Assembly: GCA_016213325.1 (NCBI GenBank)
Contig: JACRAY010000009.1
Location: 336,164 to 400,163, forward strand
Source of the DNA: Burkholderiales bacterium
Lineage (GTDB): Bacteria > Pseudomonadota > Gammaproteobacteria > Burkholderiales > Burkholderiaceae_C
Reading direction: 5' to 3'
Length of the DNA stretch: 64,000 nt
Below, one piece after another: positions 9,082-17,734 of the stretch. Position numbers and translations under genes: made by a program. Under the pieces are notes generated by a model. The model searched no databases, was not told the origin of the DNA, and saw only the letters and a program-made list of their open reading frames with translations. Positions within the stretch are counted from its first letter, which is position 1; the number at the start of each line of letters is the position of its first letter.

Positions 9082-10013
9082 TACTTCCGCCGGCTGGAGA
9101 GATTGTTGGACATCAAGAAGAGCTTGAGCTCTTCCAGCCTAATCGCCATCGTCTCTATCGAAACATTGAAGCGGACTGCGAGTGACACAAGTGGAACTCC
9201 GTGATGCTCGGTCAACGAAGCTAACCGTCTAGCTGCCATGCGCTTGACGTCTGCTCCTCTTGGGAGCTTTTCACCAAAAGTCGCGCGCTCGTCAAATCGA
9301 ACTGGAGCAAATCCAAATGTTTCTTCAAACACGCGCCGCACTTGCTTTGCTGGCATGAGGAATAGCGTGGCGAATCGATTGGCTTCGCGCTCGTCGGGGT
9401 CATTCACTGGTGAACTTCCATCGAGTGCACGATCGCGATGCAAGCCTGACCCTTCATGCAGAACGGAGTGAGCCAGTTCATGCGCTAGTGTGAACGCGCG
9501 AACATTGCGCGAAAACTGAGTAGAAATCTGAACACTTTGACGGCGCTTGTCGATGACTCCGGCCACCTCAATCATTCCATCGGTAGTGGCGAACTGGCCT
9601 AGCGACTCGACCTCGTCTACTTGATACCCCAGTGATCGGAGAGCAATCGCCGGATCAAGGACTGTGAGAGGGTCGTTGACGTCACTTCCAACTAGTTCAA
9701 CTCGTCTGCTCCACAAGCTCAGCTGTAGGTTGCGCACAATCTCTTCTAGCTCCAAGTCAGACCTGCGGAGTCTTGCCTTTCGTATCGCTACCACAGGCGT
9801 TGATTCAGCTATGCCGTCAAATCGCTGAATCCCCTGAGCATTTCGCGAGACATCGTCGATGTGAGCGTAAGGATTCTCCAAGCGAACACGATCATGCGTT
9901 CGCTCCTCGTGTTCAGCCAATTCCTCCACAAAGGCGAAAGGATTCTGAAGCACCTTGCGCCGCTCATGCAGAACATCCATGAATGTCTTCACGTGGACCT
10001 CGATTTGAGTCAC
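9081..10013 (-). CDS. ImmA/IrrE family metallo-endopeptidase
   Basis: This protein of up to 310 residues has the zinc metallopeptidase motif HELAH at residues 178-182 and a downstream glutamate region [15 protein letters not shown]. It belongs to the ImmA/IrrE class, whose members cleave phage or mobile-element repressors or DNA-damage regulators. No helix-turn-helix partner is visible next to it or in its N-terminus. Base composition is clearly lower in GC than both flanks, with more T/A-ending codons, indicating acquisition. The start may be GTG at 10013 (GGGGGTG upstream) or ATG at 9980. The stop overlaps the thyA start, so thyA may now be partly translated by coupling to this gene. Confidence 0.8.
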   Translation of the reverse strand: MTQIEVHVKTFMDVLHERRKVLQNPFAFVEELAEHEERTHDRVRLENPYAHIDDVSRNAQGIQRFDGIAESTPVVAIRKARLRRSDLELEEIVRNLQLSLWSRRVELVGSDVNDPLTVLDPAIALRSLGYQVDEVESLGQFATTDGMIEVAGVIDKRRQSVQISTQFSRNVRAFTLAHELAHSVLHEGSGLHRDRALDGSSPVNDPDEREANRFATLFLMPAKQVRRVFEETFGFAPVRFDERATFGEKLPRGADVKRMAARRLASLTEHHGVPLVSLAVRFNVSIETMAIRLEELKLFLMSNNLSSRRK

Positions 10014-10146
10014 CCAACACCCCCATTATCGCGTGTCGCGGCTCGACCGATTCCTTGGAAAGTGACGTTGTGGGGCCACCAGGCTCCCACTTGGATGACT
10101 GATCGAGCCAGAGTAGAAGTCGGAACTTGCAACCCCTGTTTGTCTA

Positions 10147-10461
10147 TCAGTAGGACCCGAAGAGAGTGTCGAGCGCCGCGATCACCTCCGCGGCCTGGGG
10201 TTGCAGCGTGGCCACGGCGCTGCGCAATTCTGTGGCAGGAAAAGCGGCGAGCGCAGCCGTGTCGGCGACGACCGGCTTGCCGGCAATCGTGAAGGCCGGA
10301 TTCAGGTCACGCATGCGCATCGGGAAAGAGGACGCTGCCCGTAAAGGGATCACTACCCGTGTCTCGAGGCCGTCGAGATGGGTGTTCTGGATGTCGAGCA
10401 GGAAAGGGGTGAGCCGCCGCAGGGCGGCATCCGGGTGGGAAAAGACGTCGAAGCGGGCCAC
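10147..10461 (-). CDS. ccdB: CcdB-type toxin
   Basis: This 104-residue protein resembles CcdB, which poisons DNA gyrase. The start is GTG at 10461, 2 nt after the ccdA stop, giving VARFDVFSHPD. The family core LLDIQNTHLDGLETRVVIPL and the C-terminal ALDTLFGSY match chromosomal CcdB proteins in layout, although the classical terminal WGI is replaced. Antitoxin and toxin are in the usual order on one transcript. The reading frame stays open upstream, but that part overlaps ccdA and is not expected to be translated. Confidence 0.85.
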   Translation of the reverse strand: MARFDVFSHPDAALRRLTPFLLDIQNTHLDGLETRVVIPLRAASSFPMRMRDLNPAFTIAGKPVVADTAALAAFPATELRSAVATLQPQAAEVIAALDTLFGSY

Positions 10462-10463
10462 GG

Positions 10464-10703
10464 TCAGAACTTGCGGTACTTGGCCAGCGGTAGGCCCTCG
10501 CGCCGGATCCGCTCGTTGTACGCCTCCATGGCGTCCTTGTTCTCTTCTTTCCACTTCTCCCAGTAGCGCCGCTTCACTTCCTCAGCCAGCAGCGCGTCGA
10601 CGGTCTGCGAGATGTTCATGCCGAGATCGCGCGCCATCTCCAGCACCTTGCTGTTGAGGGAGAGGTTGGTGGGCTTCTTGGGTGCGTTGTCAAACCTGAG
10701 CAT
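10464..10703 (-). CDS. ccdA: CcdA-type antitoxin
   Basis: This 79-residue protein has an N-terminal ribbon-helix-helix-like DNA-binding part (PTNLSLNSKVLEMARDLGMNIS) and a charged, flexible C-terminus that in CcdA wraps the toxin (KEENKDAMEAYNERI). CcdA binds and neutralises CcdB and, with it, represses its own promoter. A consensus -10 lies about 27 nt upstream of the ATG. Together with the neighbouring lower-GC ImmA gene it forms a small accessory patch. Confidence 0.88.
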   Translation of the reverse strand: MLRFDNAPKKPTNLSLNSKVLEMARDLGMNISQTVDALLAEEVKRRYWEKWKEENKDAMEAYNERIRREGLPLAKYRKF

Positions 10704-10729
10704 GGTGGACCCCCATGAGCTATGCGCAT

Positions 10730-10760
10730 ATTATAGGCGCACGACTCGGCCGGGATTCAA
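10730..10760 (-). promoter_or_regulatory. Candidate ccdAB promoter
   Basis: Reading the minus strand, TTGAAT (10755-10760) is followed after 19 nt by a perfect TATAAT (10730-10735), about 27 nt before the ccdA ATG. The TATAAT overlaps the TAA stop codon of the FAD oxidase gene. The -10 is consensus; the spacer is 2 nt longer than ideal. Confidence 0.5.
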
Positions 10761-12143
10761 CACATTCTTCGGATCGAGCGCCTTCTTCACCGCCCGCATC
10801 AGCCCCAGCGCCACCGGCGACTTGTACGCAGGCAGCAGGTCCACCTTGAACTCGCCGATGCCGTGCTCCGCCGAAATCGAACCGCCATAGACCTTCACCT
10901 GGTCGTACACGATGGCGTTCACGCGGTCCTCGTGGTCGCGCAGGAACCCGGCCGGGTCGCCGCCTTCGGGTGCCTGCACGTTGTAGTGCAGGTTGCCGTC
11001 GCCCAGGTGGCCGAAGTTCACCATGCGCACGCCGGGGATCTCGCGCGCGAGCAGGGCGTCGGTCTCGGCGCAATAGGCCGGGATCTTCGACACGGCTACC
11101 GAGATGTCGTGCTTGATGTTCAGGCCCTCTTCGGCCTGCGCCAGCGGGATCGCCTCGCGGATGTGCCAGAGCTGGCGCGCCTGCGCGATGTTCCCGGCGA
11201 CCACCGCGTCGGTCACGACGCCGTCTTCCATTGCCGTTTCCAGCAGCCTTTCGAACTGCGTGCGCGCATGCAGCTCCGACTCGCTGTCGGCGTTCTCGAT
11301 CAGCACGCACCAGGGCGACGCTTCATACAGCGGCACGCGCAGCTGCCGGAAGTGCTTGGCCACCAGCGCCAGCGAGAAGCTGTTCATCACCTCGAAGCCG
11401 GTGAGCGACGGCCCCAGCAGGCGATGTGCCATGCCCAGCAGGTTGACGGCTTCTTCCATCGACGGCACGGCTGCCCATGCAGTGAGCGAACTGGCCGGCA
11501 TCGGGTACAGCTTCATGGTGGCGGCGGTGATGATGCCCAGCGTGCCTTCGCTGCCGATGAACAGGTCGCGCAGGTCGTAGCCCGTGTTGTCCTTGCGCAG
11601 CCCCGACAGGCCGTCCCAGACCTCGCCCTGGGCAGTGACGACTTCGAGCCCCAGGCAGAGCTCGCGCGCATTGCCGTAGCGCAGCACCTGCGTGCCGCCG
11701 GCATTGGTGCCCAGGTTGCCGCCGATGGTGCAGCTGCCTTCGGCCGCCAGGCTCAGCGGCAGCAGCAGCCCCGCCTGTTCCGCAGCCTGCTGGCAGGCCT
11801 GCAGCACGCAGCCGGCTTCCACCGTCAGGGTCAGGTTGGCGGCGTCGATGCTGCGCACGCGGTTCATGCGTGAGAGGCTCAGCACCACCTGGCGGCCCGC
11901 CTCGTCGGGCGTGGAGCCGCCCACCAGGCCGGTGTTGCCGCCCTGCGGCACGATGCTGGTCCCCGCTTTCGCGCACGCGCGCACAACAGCCGCGACTTCG
12001 CGCGTGCTGCCCGGCCGCACCACGGCCAGTGCCTTGCCGCGCACGCGCTTGCGCCAGTCCTGCTCCCACGCGGTGAGGTCGCCTTCGTGCAGCACGTTGG
12101 GCGCGCCGCAGGTTTCCTTGAGTTGCTCGATCAACGCGGTCAC
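10731..12143 (-). CDS. FAD-binding oxidoreductase, GlcD/D-2-hydroxyacid dehydrogenase type
   Basis: This 470-residue flavoprotein has an N-terminal FAD-binding (PCMH) domain with the pyrophosphate-binding segment PQGGNTGLVGGSTP and a C-terminal FAD-oxidase domain with the conserved MVNFGHLGDGNLHYNV and SAEHGIGEFK. Proteins of this type oxidise D-lactate, glycolate or D-2-hydroxyglutarate and feed electrons to a flavoprotein or quinone. The substrate cannot be decided from sequence alone. A single-subunit enzyme without glcE/glcF neighbours favours a D-lactate/2-hydroxyglutarate role. The start is GTG, overlapping the stop of the DUF2069 gene as GTGA. Confidence 0.85.
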   Translation of the reverse strand: MTALIEQLKETCGAPNVLHEGDLTAWEQDWRKRVRGKALAVVRPGSTREVAAVVRACAKAGTSIVPQGGNTGLVGGSTPDEAGRQVVLSLSRMNRVRSIDAANLTLTVEAGCVLQACQQAAEQAGLLLPLSLAAEGSCTIGGNLGTNAGGTQVLRYGNARELCLGLEVVTAQGEVWDGLSGLRKDNTGYDLRDLFIGSEGTLGIITAATMKLYPMPASSLTAWAAVPSMEEAVNLLGMAHRLLGPSLTGFEVMNSFSLALVAKHFRQLRVPLYEASPWCVLIENADSESELHARTQFERLLETAMEDGVVTDAVVAGNIAQARQLWHIREAIPLAQAEEGLNIKHDISVAVSKIPAYCAETDALLAREIPGVRMVNFGHLGDGNLHYNVQAPEGGDPAGFLRDHEDRVNAIVYDQVKVYGGSISAEHGIGEFKVDLLPAYKSPVALGLMRAVKKALDPKNVLNPGRVVRL

Positions 12144-12520
12144 GATGCGTTCTTGCTTTTCAGGCGCAGCCGCACGTGGTACGCGCAGGCTGCAAACAGG
12201 GTGAGGCAGAGGGCAATTTCGGCGAGCGCCAGCGTGGCACTTGGCCGCGGGTCGCTCCACGCGCGGACGACGCCTTCGGTGAAGTAAACCCAGACCAACA
12301 GGCTCAGCCAGCGATAGGTGTACATCTTGCGCTTGAGGATGCCGGCCAGCGGTATGCAAAGCGGCAGCACCTTGATGGCGATCCAGGCCGGCGAATGCAC
12401 GGGCAACACCACCAGTTCCCAGACGAGAGCGAGCAGGATGAGCCCCAACAGCGAACCCGCGGCGAGCCAGCGTGTCGCGTCAACGGCAGGAGATGCTGGG
12501 AGGTCCGAAAGGCTGTCCAT
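12140..12520 (-). CDS. DUF2069 inner-membrane protein
   Basis: This 126-residue protein has three to four hydrophobic helices and the DUF2069 core (VLPLCIPLAGILKRKMYTYRW and VYFTEGVVRAWSD). Function is unknown; in Betaproteobacteria it is often found beside yihY, as here (divergent, 25 nt between starts). The frame is open further upstream but would run antisense into yihY, so the ATG at 12520 is chosen. The stop overlaps the next gene's GTG by 4 nt, implying co-translation with the FAD oxidase. Confidence 0.82.
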   Translation of the reverse strand: MDSLSDLPASPAVDATRWLAAGSLLGLILLALVWELVVLPVHSPAWIAIKVLPLCIPLAGILKRKMYTYRWLSLLVWVYFTEGVVRAWSDPRPSATLALAEIALCLTLFAACAYHVRLRLKSKNAS

Positions 12521-12545
12521 GGGGCAAATGGCATCATAGCGGGCG

Positions 12546-13748
12546 ATGAATCTTCGCCAGCTGATCGCCGAACTGCCGCGCTTCCCATGGTGGTCGACGG
12601 CGCTGACCCTGAGGGAACGGTTCCGCGAGGACCGGCTGGGAATTTCCGCGAGCAGCCTGACCTTCACCACCATCATCGCGCTGGTGCCGCTGTTCACCGT
12701 GGTGCTCGCGGTGTTCACCGCGTTCCCCATGTTCGGCAAGATGCAGTCCAGCCTGCAGGCCTGGCTGGTGCAGAGCCTCATCCCCGAATCGATCTCGCGG
12801 CAGGTGCTGGGCTACATGACGCAGTTCGCGGGCAAGGCCAGCCGACTCGGTTTTGCCGGCCTGGGCGCGCTGATGCTCACGGCCTTCGCGCTGGTGCTCA
12901 CCATCGACCGCACGCTCAACGCCATCTGGCGCGTGCGCCGTCCGCGTCCGCTGGCGCAGCGCGTGCTGGTCTACTGGGCTGTGATGACGCTCGGCCCGCT
13001 GCTGCTGGCCGCGAGCCTGAGCATCACGTCTTACCTGCTCTCCGCGTCGCGCGGGCTCGTGGCATCGGTGCCGGGCGGGCTGGGGCTGCTGCTCGACATC
13101 GGCGAGTTCGCCTTGCTGGTGGCCGCGCTGACCGCGCTGTACCGCTACGTGCCCAATACGCCCGTGCGCGGCACCCACGCGCTGGCGGGTGGCCTGTTCG
13201 GCGCCGTAGGCATCGAGATCGCCAAGCAGCTGCTCGCGTCGTACCTGAAGCTGGTGCCCACCTATTCCGCCGTGTACGGCGCCTTCGCGACGCTGCCCAT
13301 CCTGCTGGTGTGGATCTACATGGGCTGGTCGATCGTGCTGCTCGGTGCGGTGGTCACGGCCTACCTGCCGAGCCTGTTGGCCGGTGCGCGGCGCCGCTCC
13401 ACGGCGCACGGGTGGCAGTTCCAGCTGGCGCTGGAGGCCTTGCAGAAGCTGGAGGCGGCGCGCGCCACTGCGCGGCGCGGCTTCACGATGCGCGAGCTGG
13501 CCGATGCGATGGAGGTCGACCCGCTGCAGCTCGACCCGGTGCTCGAGACCCTCGTGCAGCTCGACTGGATCGGGCGCCTGAACGAAGTGGACGACGAAGA
13601 CCACACCCGTTTCGTCATCCTGGCCGACGTGCAGTCGACCGCGCTGGAGCCGCTGATGCGGCACCTGCTGCTGCCTTCGAGCGAAGCCACCGAGAAGCTG
13701 TGGAAAGGCGGCCAGCTTTCGTCGCTCTACCTCAAGGACGTGCTGTAG
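12546..13748 (+). CDS. YihY/BrkB-family inner-membrane protein
   Basis: This 400-residue protein has six membrane helices over about residues 30-275 and the family motifs SSLTFTTIIALVPLFTV near the N-terminus and YKLVPTYSAVYGAFA-like KLVPTYSAVYGAFATLPILL later. The C-terminal ~120 residues are soluble and look like a winged-helix fold (FTMRELADAMEVDPLQL). The family was formerly annotated as ribonuclease BN, which is not correct for these membrane proteins. Function is unknown, with envelope transport suggested. Confidence 0.88.
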   Translation: MNLRQLIAELPRFPWWSTALTLRERFREDRLGISASSLTFTTIIALVPLFTVVLAVFTAFPMFGKMQSSLQAWLVQSLIPESISRQVLGYMTQFAGKASRLGFAGLGALMLTAFALVLTIDRTLNAIWRVRRPRPLAQRVLVYWAVMTLGPLLLAASLSITSYLLSASRGLVASVPGGLGLLLDIGEFALLVAALTALYRYVPNTPVRGTHALAGGLFGAVGIEIAKQLLASYLKLVPTYSAVYGAFATLPILLVWIYMGWSIVLLGAVVTAYLPSLLAGARRRSTAHGWQFQLALEALQKLEAARATARRGFTMRELADAMEVDPLQLDPVLETLVQLDWIGRLNEVDDEDHTRFVILADVQSTALEPLMRHLLLPSSEATEKLWKGGQLSSLYLKDVL

Positions 13749-13830
13749 CCTGCATCCACTTGCACTGGACGGGCGTATACGCGGCAGGGGCGCCATCCCG
13801 GCTCCCCGTTTCCCACCACCGGAGGCCGCC

Positions 13831-14124
13831 ATGCCAGTGCTGATGCTCATGCAATGGGACAAGGTGACGCGCGAGCAGTACGACGCCGTCTGCAGGATCG
13901 TGAAGTTCGAGACCGACGTACCGAAAGGCGGCCTGTTCCACGTGGCCGCGTTCAGCGACAAGGGCTTGCGCGTGGCCGACCTGTGGGACCGGCCCGAGGA
14001 CTTCCAGGCGTTCGTCGAGCAGCGCCTGATGCCGGGCGTGAAGGTGGCGGGCATCGAGGGCGAGCCCAAGGTGGAAGTCTGGCCGGCGCACAACGTCTTC
14101 ACGCCGGGCTACACGCCCAGGTGA
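13831..14124 (+). CDS. Small conserved protein, possible dimeric alpha/beta barrel
   Basis: This 97-residue cytoplasmic protein has a good ribosome binding site (GGAGG 6 nt before ATG). The pattern (MPVLMLMQWDKVTREQYDAV, then RVADLWDRPEDFQAFVEQRL) resembles small ABM/EthD-like ferredoxin-fold proteins, whose short beta strand plus helix units dimerise. No catalytic motif is visible. It stands alone between yihY and the multicopper oxidase, all on the same strand, with short gaps of 82 and 58 nt. Confidence 0.65.
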   Translation: MPVLMLMQWDKVTREQYDAVCRIVKFETDVPKGGLFHVAAFSDKGLRVADLWDRPEDFQAFVEQRLMPGVKVAGIEGEPKVEVWPAHNVFTPGYTPR

Positions 14125-14182
14125 CGCCACCCTTTGCGTTTGCGCAAGTGGGGGCAGGGCCCGCTGGCTAGACTTCGGCCGG

Positions 14183-15601
14183 ATGGGCCCCCTCCTGAAC
14201 CGCCGCGGCGTGCTCGGCGCCTGCGCTGCGCCGCTGTTGTCGGCGTTGCCGGGCGTCGGCCGGGCCCAGGCCGGCGAGCGGGCCTTGCGGGCCGTCGAAG
14301 CGCACCGCCAGTTCCCGGGGCTGCCCGTGCCCACGCCCATGTGGTGCTTCGACGAAGCCACCCCCGGCCCGCTGCTGCGCTACCGCAAGGGCGACCGCGT
14401 GGCCGTGCGTGTGCGCAACGACTTGAAGCAGCCGACCACCGTGCACTGGCACGGCGTGCGCGTGCCCATCGCCATGGACGGCGTGCCCGGCATCTCGCAG
14501 CCGGCCATCAAGCCCGGTGAATCGTTCCTGTACCAGTTCGACGCGCGCGACTCGGGCACCTTCTGGTACCACCCGCACCAGAAGAGCTTCGAGCAGGTGG
14601 GCCGCGGCATGTACGGCGCCTTCATCGTCGAGGAAGCCCGGCCGATCGAGGCGAATGCCGACGTGTGCTGGGTGTTGTCCGACCTGCTGGTGGACCGGGC
14701 CACGGGGGCGCAGGCGCCGTTCGGGCGCATCCACGAACACGCCACCCGCGGGCGCATCGGCAACATCGTCACCGTCAACGGCCGTCCCGCGGGGCGCGAG
14801 GTGACGCTCGATGTGCGCAGCGGCCAGAGGGTGCGGCTGCGCCTGGTGAACGCCGCCACGGCGCGCGCCTTTCTCCTCAGCTTCGAAGGCCACGACCCGC
14901 ACGTGATTGCCTTCGACGGGCAGGGCGTGACACCGCATCGCGCGGGCAAAGAAGGCGTGCTGTTGGGCCCGGGGATGCGGGTGGACCTGGTGCTGGATTG
15001 CGCGGACGCGCCCGGCAAGTCGTTCGCCGTCAGCGACGCCGGGTCGCGCGCCGTGATTGCGGCCGTGCGATATCGCGACGAAGCGCCGCTGGCGGCCAAC
15101 CTGTTCAAGGCGCCGCTGCAACTGGCGCCCAACGACCTGGTGCCGCCGGACATGAAGAACGCCCAGCGGCACGAAGTCGCCATCCGCGGCGGCGACGCGG
15201 GGCCGCCCGTGATCGGCCTGGTGGACGGCAAGGAAATCCCGCTGCACGAGATGATGCGCACGCACGGGCTCGCGTGGACCGTGAACACCCACGCGACGCA
15301 CGAAGAGGCGCACGAGCACGTGCCGCTCTTCACCTTCAAGCGGGGCACCACGCACATCATCACCATGCAGAACGGCACGGCCTTCATCCACCCGATGCAC
15401 CTGCATGGCCACTTCTTCCGGGTGCTCGCCTACAACGGGCAGGCGCCCCGGCACGACGAGTGGCGCGACACCGTCTTCCTGAATTCGTGGGACGAGGTCA
15501 CGGTGGCGGTGGTCGCCGACGAACCGGGCGACTGGATGTTCCACTGCCACGTGCTGGAGCACGCGGCGGCGGGCATGATGGGCGTGATCCGCGTCGAGTG
15601 A
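14183..15601 (+). CDS. Multicopper oxidase, exported
   Basis: This 472-residue periplasmic oxidase of the laccase/CopA class couples substrate oxidation to reduction of oxygen to water. The N-terminus has NRRGVLGACAAPLLSALPG, a Tat-like signal ending near AQA (residue 30). All copper motifs are present: HWHG (88-91), WYHPH (128-132), HPMHLHGH (403-410) and HCHVLEHAAAGMM (454-466), so a T1 site plus a trinuclear cluster can form. There is no Met-rich insert as in CueO. The substrate could be metal ions, phenolics or nitrite-like compounds; sequence does not decide. It is convergent with the P450 gene, stop codons adjacent. Confidence 0.9.
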   Translation: MGPLLNRRGVLGACAAPLLSALPGVGRAQAGERALRAVEAHRQFPGLPVPTPMWCFDEATPGPLLRYRKGDRVAVRVRNDLKQPTTVHWHGVRVPIAMDGVPGISQPAIKPGESFLYQFDARDSGTFWYHPHQKSFEQVGRGMYGAFIVEEARPIEANADVCWVLSDLLVDRATGAQAPFGRIHEHATRGRIGNIVTVNGRPAGREVTLDVRSGQRVRLRLVNAATARAFLLSFEGHDPHVIAFDGQGVTPHRAGKEGVLLGPGMRVDLVLDCADAPGKSFAVSDAGSRAVIAAVRYRDEAPLAANLFKAPLQLAPNDLVPPDMKNAQRHEVAIRGGDAGPPVIGLVDGKEIPLHEMMRTHGLAWTVNTHATHEEAHEHVPLFTFKRGTTHIITMQNGTAFIHPMHLHGHFFRVLAYNGQAPRHDEWRDTVFLNSWDEVTVAVVADEPGDWMFHCHVLEHAAAGMMGVIRVE

Positions 15602-16858
15602 CTACGCGATGGCGAACGGCGCGCGCAGGAAGCCGCGAAAGCGCGCCCGGCCGCCGCGCGTGGGCGACTCGGTGAGCCAATAGCGGGGGAAACGTGCGAG
15701 GAACCGGCCGATCGCGATGCGGCCTTCCAGCCGCGCCAGGCTGAGGCCCGCGCACTGGTGGATGCCGAAGCCGAAGGCGAGGTGGCGGTTGTCGGCGCGC
15801 GACAGGTCCAGCTCGTCGGGGCGTTCGTACTGCGCGGGGTCGCGGTTGGCCGCGCCTATGCAAAGCGTCACCAGCGCGCCGGCCTCCAGCGCGACGCCGC
15901 CCACTTCGCACGCCTGCACGGCGCGCCGGTTGCCCAGCTGGTTGGACGATTCGAAACGCAGGAACTCGTCGACGGCCGTCGTCAGCGACGCTTCGTCCAG
16001 GTGCTGCACCAGGTACTCCCTCTGCCCAGGCCACTCCTGCAAAGCGACCAGCGAGTTGCCGATCAGGTTGGTCGTGGTCTCATGGCCCGCGTTGAGGATG
16101 AAGACACAGTTCTGCAGCAGCTCCACTTCGCTTAACTTCTCACCGCCTTGCTCGCCCTGGATCAGCCGAGTCAGCACGTCGTGCTCCGGGTCGCCGGGGT
16201 TGCGGCGCCGCCCGGCCACCAGCCGCTCCAGGTAGTCGATGAACTCCGACACGCTGCGGTTGCCCAGCGCCTCCTGCTCCGGCGTGAGCTTCGGCTCCAG
16301 CGCGCCCAGGATCGCGAGCGACCAGCCCCGCAGGGGCCCGCGGTCTTCATGTGGCACGCCCAGCAGGTTGCCGATGATTTCCACGGGGATCGCGGAAGCG
16401 AAGTCTTCGATCAGGTCACCACCGCCTTTCGCCTCGATGGCATCCAGCAGCTGGTCGACCAGCTTCACCAACCCCGGTTCCATCTCCGCGATGGCGCGGC
16501 GCGTCAGCGCGCCCATGATCAGCTTGCGCACGCGCGTGTGCAGCGGCGGGTCGTTGAACACCAGGCTGGTGGTGTGGTGCTCCAGCAGGGGCGAGCCCGC
16601 ACCGTACTTCGGCGTGAACTCGACTTTCTTGTCCGAGCTGAAGACGTGCGCGTCGCGGTAGACGGCGACCAGGTCGGCATAGCGCGTGAGGAAGTAAGAG
16701 CCGTCGGGCATGCGCCGCACCGGCTGCGCGTGGCGCAAGGCCGAGTACACCGGGTAGGGGTTGGCGTAGAAGTCGAGCGGCAGCGCGCGCAAGTCGAAGC
16801 CGTCCGCGATCTCTCGCGCCCGCTCGGGCGTCATGGGCGGGGTGATCACGACGGCCAT
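15602..16858 (-). CDS. Cytochrome P450
   Basis: This 418-residue soluble bacterial P450 has the heme-binding loop FGFGIHQCAG with Cys369 as the thiolate ligand, the K-helix ExxR in EFLRFE, and an I-helix with oxygen-activation residues NAGHETTTN. It resembles CYP107/CYP125-like class I enzymes that need ferredoxin and reductase partners, none of which are encoded nearby. The substrate is unknown. The ATG at 16858 is chosen as it gives MAVVITPPMTPER. The frame is open 8 codons further. It is divergent from the hydrolase gene (44 nt between starts). Confidence 0.9.
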   Translation of the reverse strand: MAVVITPPMTPERAREIADGFDLRALPLDFYANPYPVYSALRHAQPVRRMPDGSYFLTRYADLVAVYRDAHVFSSDKKVEFTPKYGAGSPLLEHHTTSLVFNDPPLHTRVRKLIMGALTRRAIAEMEPGLVKLVDQLLDAIEAKGGGDLIEDFASAIPVEIIGNLLGVPHEDRGPLRGWSLAILGALEPKLTPEQEALGNRSVSEFIDYLERLVAGRRRNPGDPEHDVLTRLIQGEQGGEKLSEVELLQNCVFILNAGHETTTNLIGNSLVALQEWPGQREYLVQHLDEASLTTAVDEFLRFESSNQLGNRRAVQACEVGGVALEAGALVTLCIGAANRDPAQYERPDELDLSRADNRHLAFGFGIHQCAGLSLARLEGRIAIGRFLARFPRYWLTESPTRGGRARFRGFLRAPFAIA

Positions 16859-16902
16859 GTCGGCGATTGTGCATCGGCGCACGAAGGCGTAATGTTCCGC
16901 CC

Positions 16903-17697
16903 ATGGGCCAGCTCACGTCCGCCGACGGTACACGCATCGGGTACGAGCAGGGCGGCTCGGGGCCGCCGCTGGTGCTGGTGCACGGCACCAGCGCCGGTGC
17001 CGGGCGCTGGGCCAAGGTGTTGCCCCAGCTGCAGTCCCGTTTCACGGTCTACGCGATGGACCGGCGCGGGCGCGGTGGCAGCGGCGACACGCCGCCTTAT
17101 GCGATGGAACGCGAGTTCGAGGACGTGGCAGCCGTCGTCGAGTCCATCGGCGCGCCGGTCGACCTGCTCGGCCATTCGTTCGGCGCCATCTGTTCGATCG
17201 AGGCCGCGCGCCGCGTGCGCAACCTGCGCCGGCTGGTGCTGTACGAGCCGCCGATGCCGGTGCCCGGCGCGACTTCAGGCCCTGGGGTGCGGGCGTCGGA
17301 AGACCTGCAGCGCCTGCAGGACCGGCTGGACGCCAGTGACCGCGAAGGCGTGCTGGAGATCTTCTTCCGCGACATGAACGGGATGCCGGAGGCCCAGTTC
17401 GAGGCGTTTCGGCAATTGCCGGAGTGGCGCTCGCGCGTTGCCGCTGCGCACACGCTGCCGCGCGAAGTCGGGGCGGTGCAGGCATACCGGTTCGATGCAT
17501 CGGCTTTCACCGCCTTGCAGGTGCCGGTGCTGCTGATGCTGGGCGGCGAGAGCCCGCCTTACTTCGGCTCGGCCATCGACATGATTGCGCGGGCGTTGCC
17601 GCAGGCGCAGCGCGTCACCCTGGCGGGACAGCGGCATGTGGCGATGGACACCGCCCCTGCGCTCTTCGCGGACTCGGTGCTCTCGTTTCTCTCGTAG
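16903..17697 (+). CDS. Alpha/beta hydrolase
   Basis: This 264-residue protein has the alpha/beta hydrolase fold: oxyanion region LVLVHGTSAG, nucleophile elbow GHSFG, an acid in the C-terminal half (LMLGGESPPY area) and the final His in QRHVAMDTAP. The natural substrate is unknown. The ATG at 16903 begins MGQLTSADGTRIGYEQ, the standard beginning for the family. Its TAG stop (17695-17697) lies inside a short palindromic repeat also seen in gcvT and the amidase gene, so the last residues and stop may have been supplied by that insertion. Confidence 0.82.
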   Translation: MGQLTSADGTRIGYEQGGSGPPLVLVHGTSAGAGRWAKVLPQLQSRFTVYAMDRRGRGGSGDTPPYAMEREFEDVAAVVESIGAPVDLLGHSFGAICSIEAARRVRNLRRLVLYEPPMPVPGATSGPGVRASEDLQRLQDRLDASDREGVLEIFFRDMNGMPEAQFEAFRQLPEWRSRVAAAHTLPREVGAVQAYRFDASAFTALQVPVLLMLGGESPPYFGSAIDMIARALPQAQRVTLAGQRHVAMDTAPALFADSVLSFLS

Positions 17698-17716
17698 GCT
17701 GGGGTGAAACCCCAGC
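17694..17716. repeat. Short palindromic repeat, family A, copy 1
   Basis: GTAGGCTGGGGT followed by its inverted half (ACCCCAGC) forms a perfect short hairpin. The same sequence occurs at 38446-38470 and 58551-58575. This copy overlaps the stop codon of the alpha/beta hydrolase and lies 18 nt before the convergent gene's stop, so it could also act as a terminator. Confidence 0.7.
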
Positions 17717-17734
17717 GTCGCGGTGCGTCCATTC

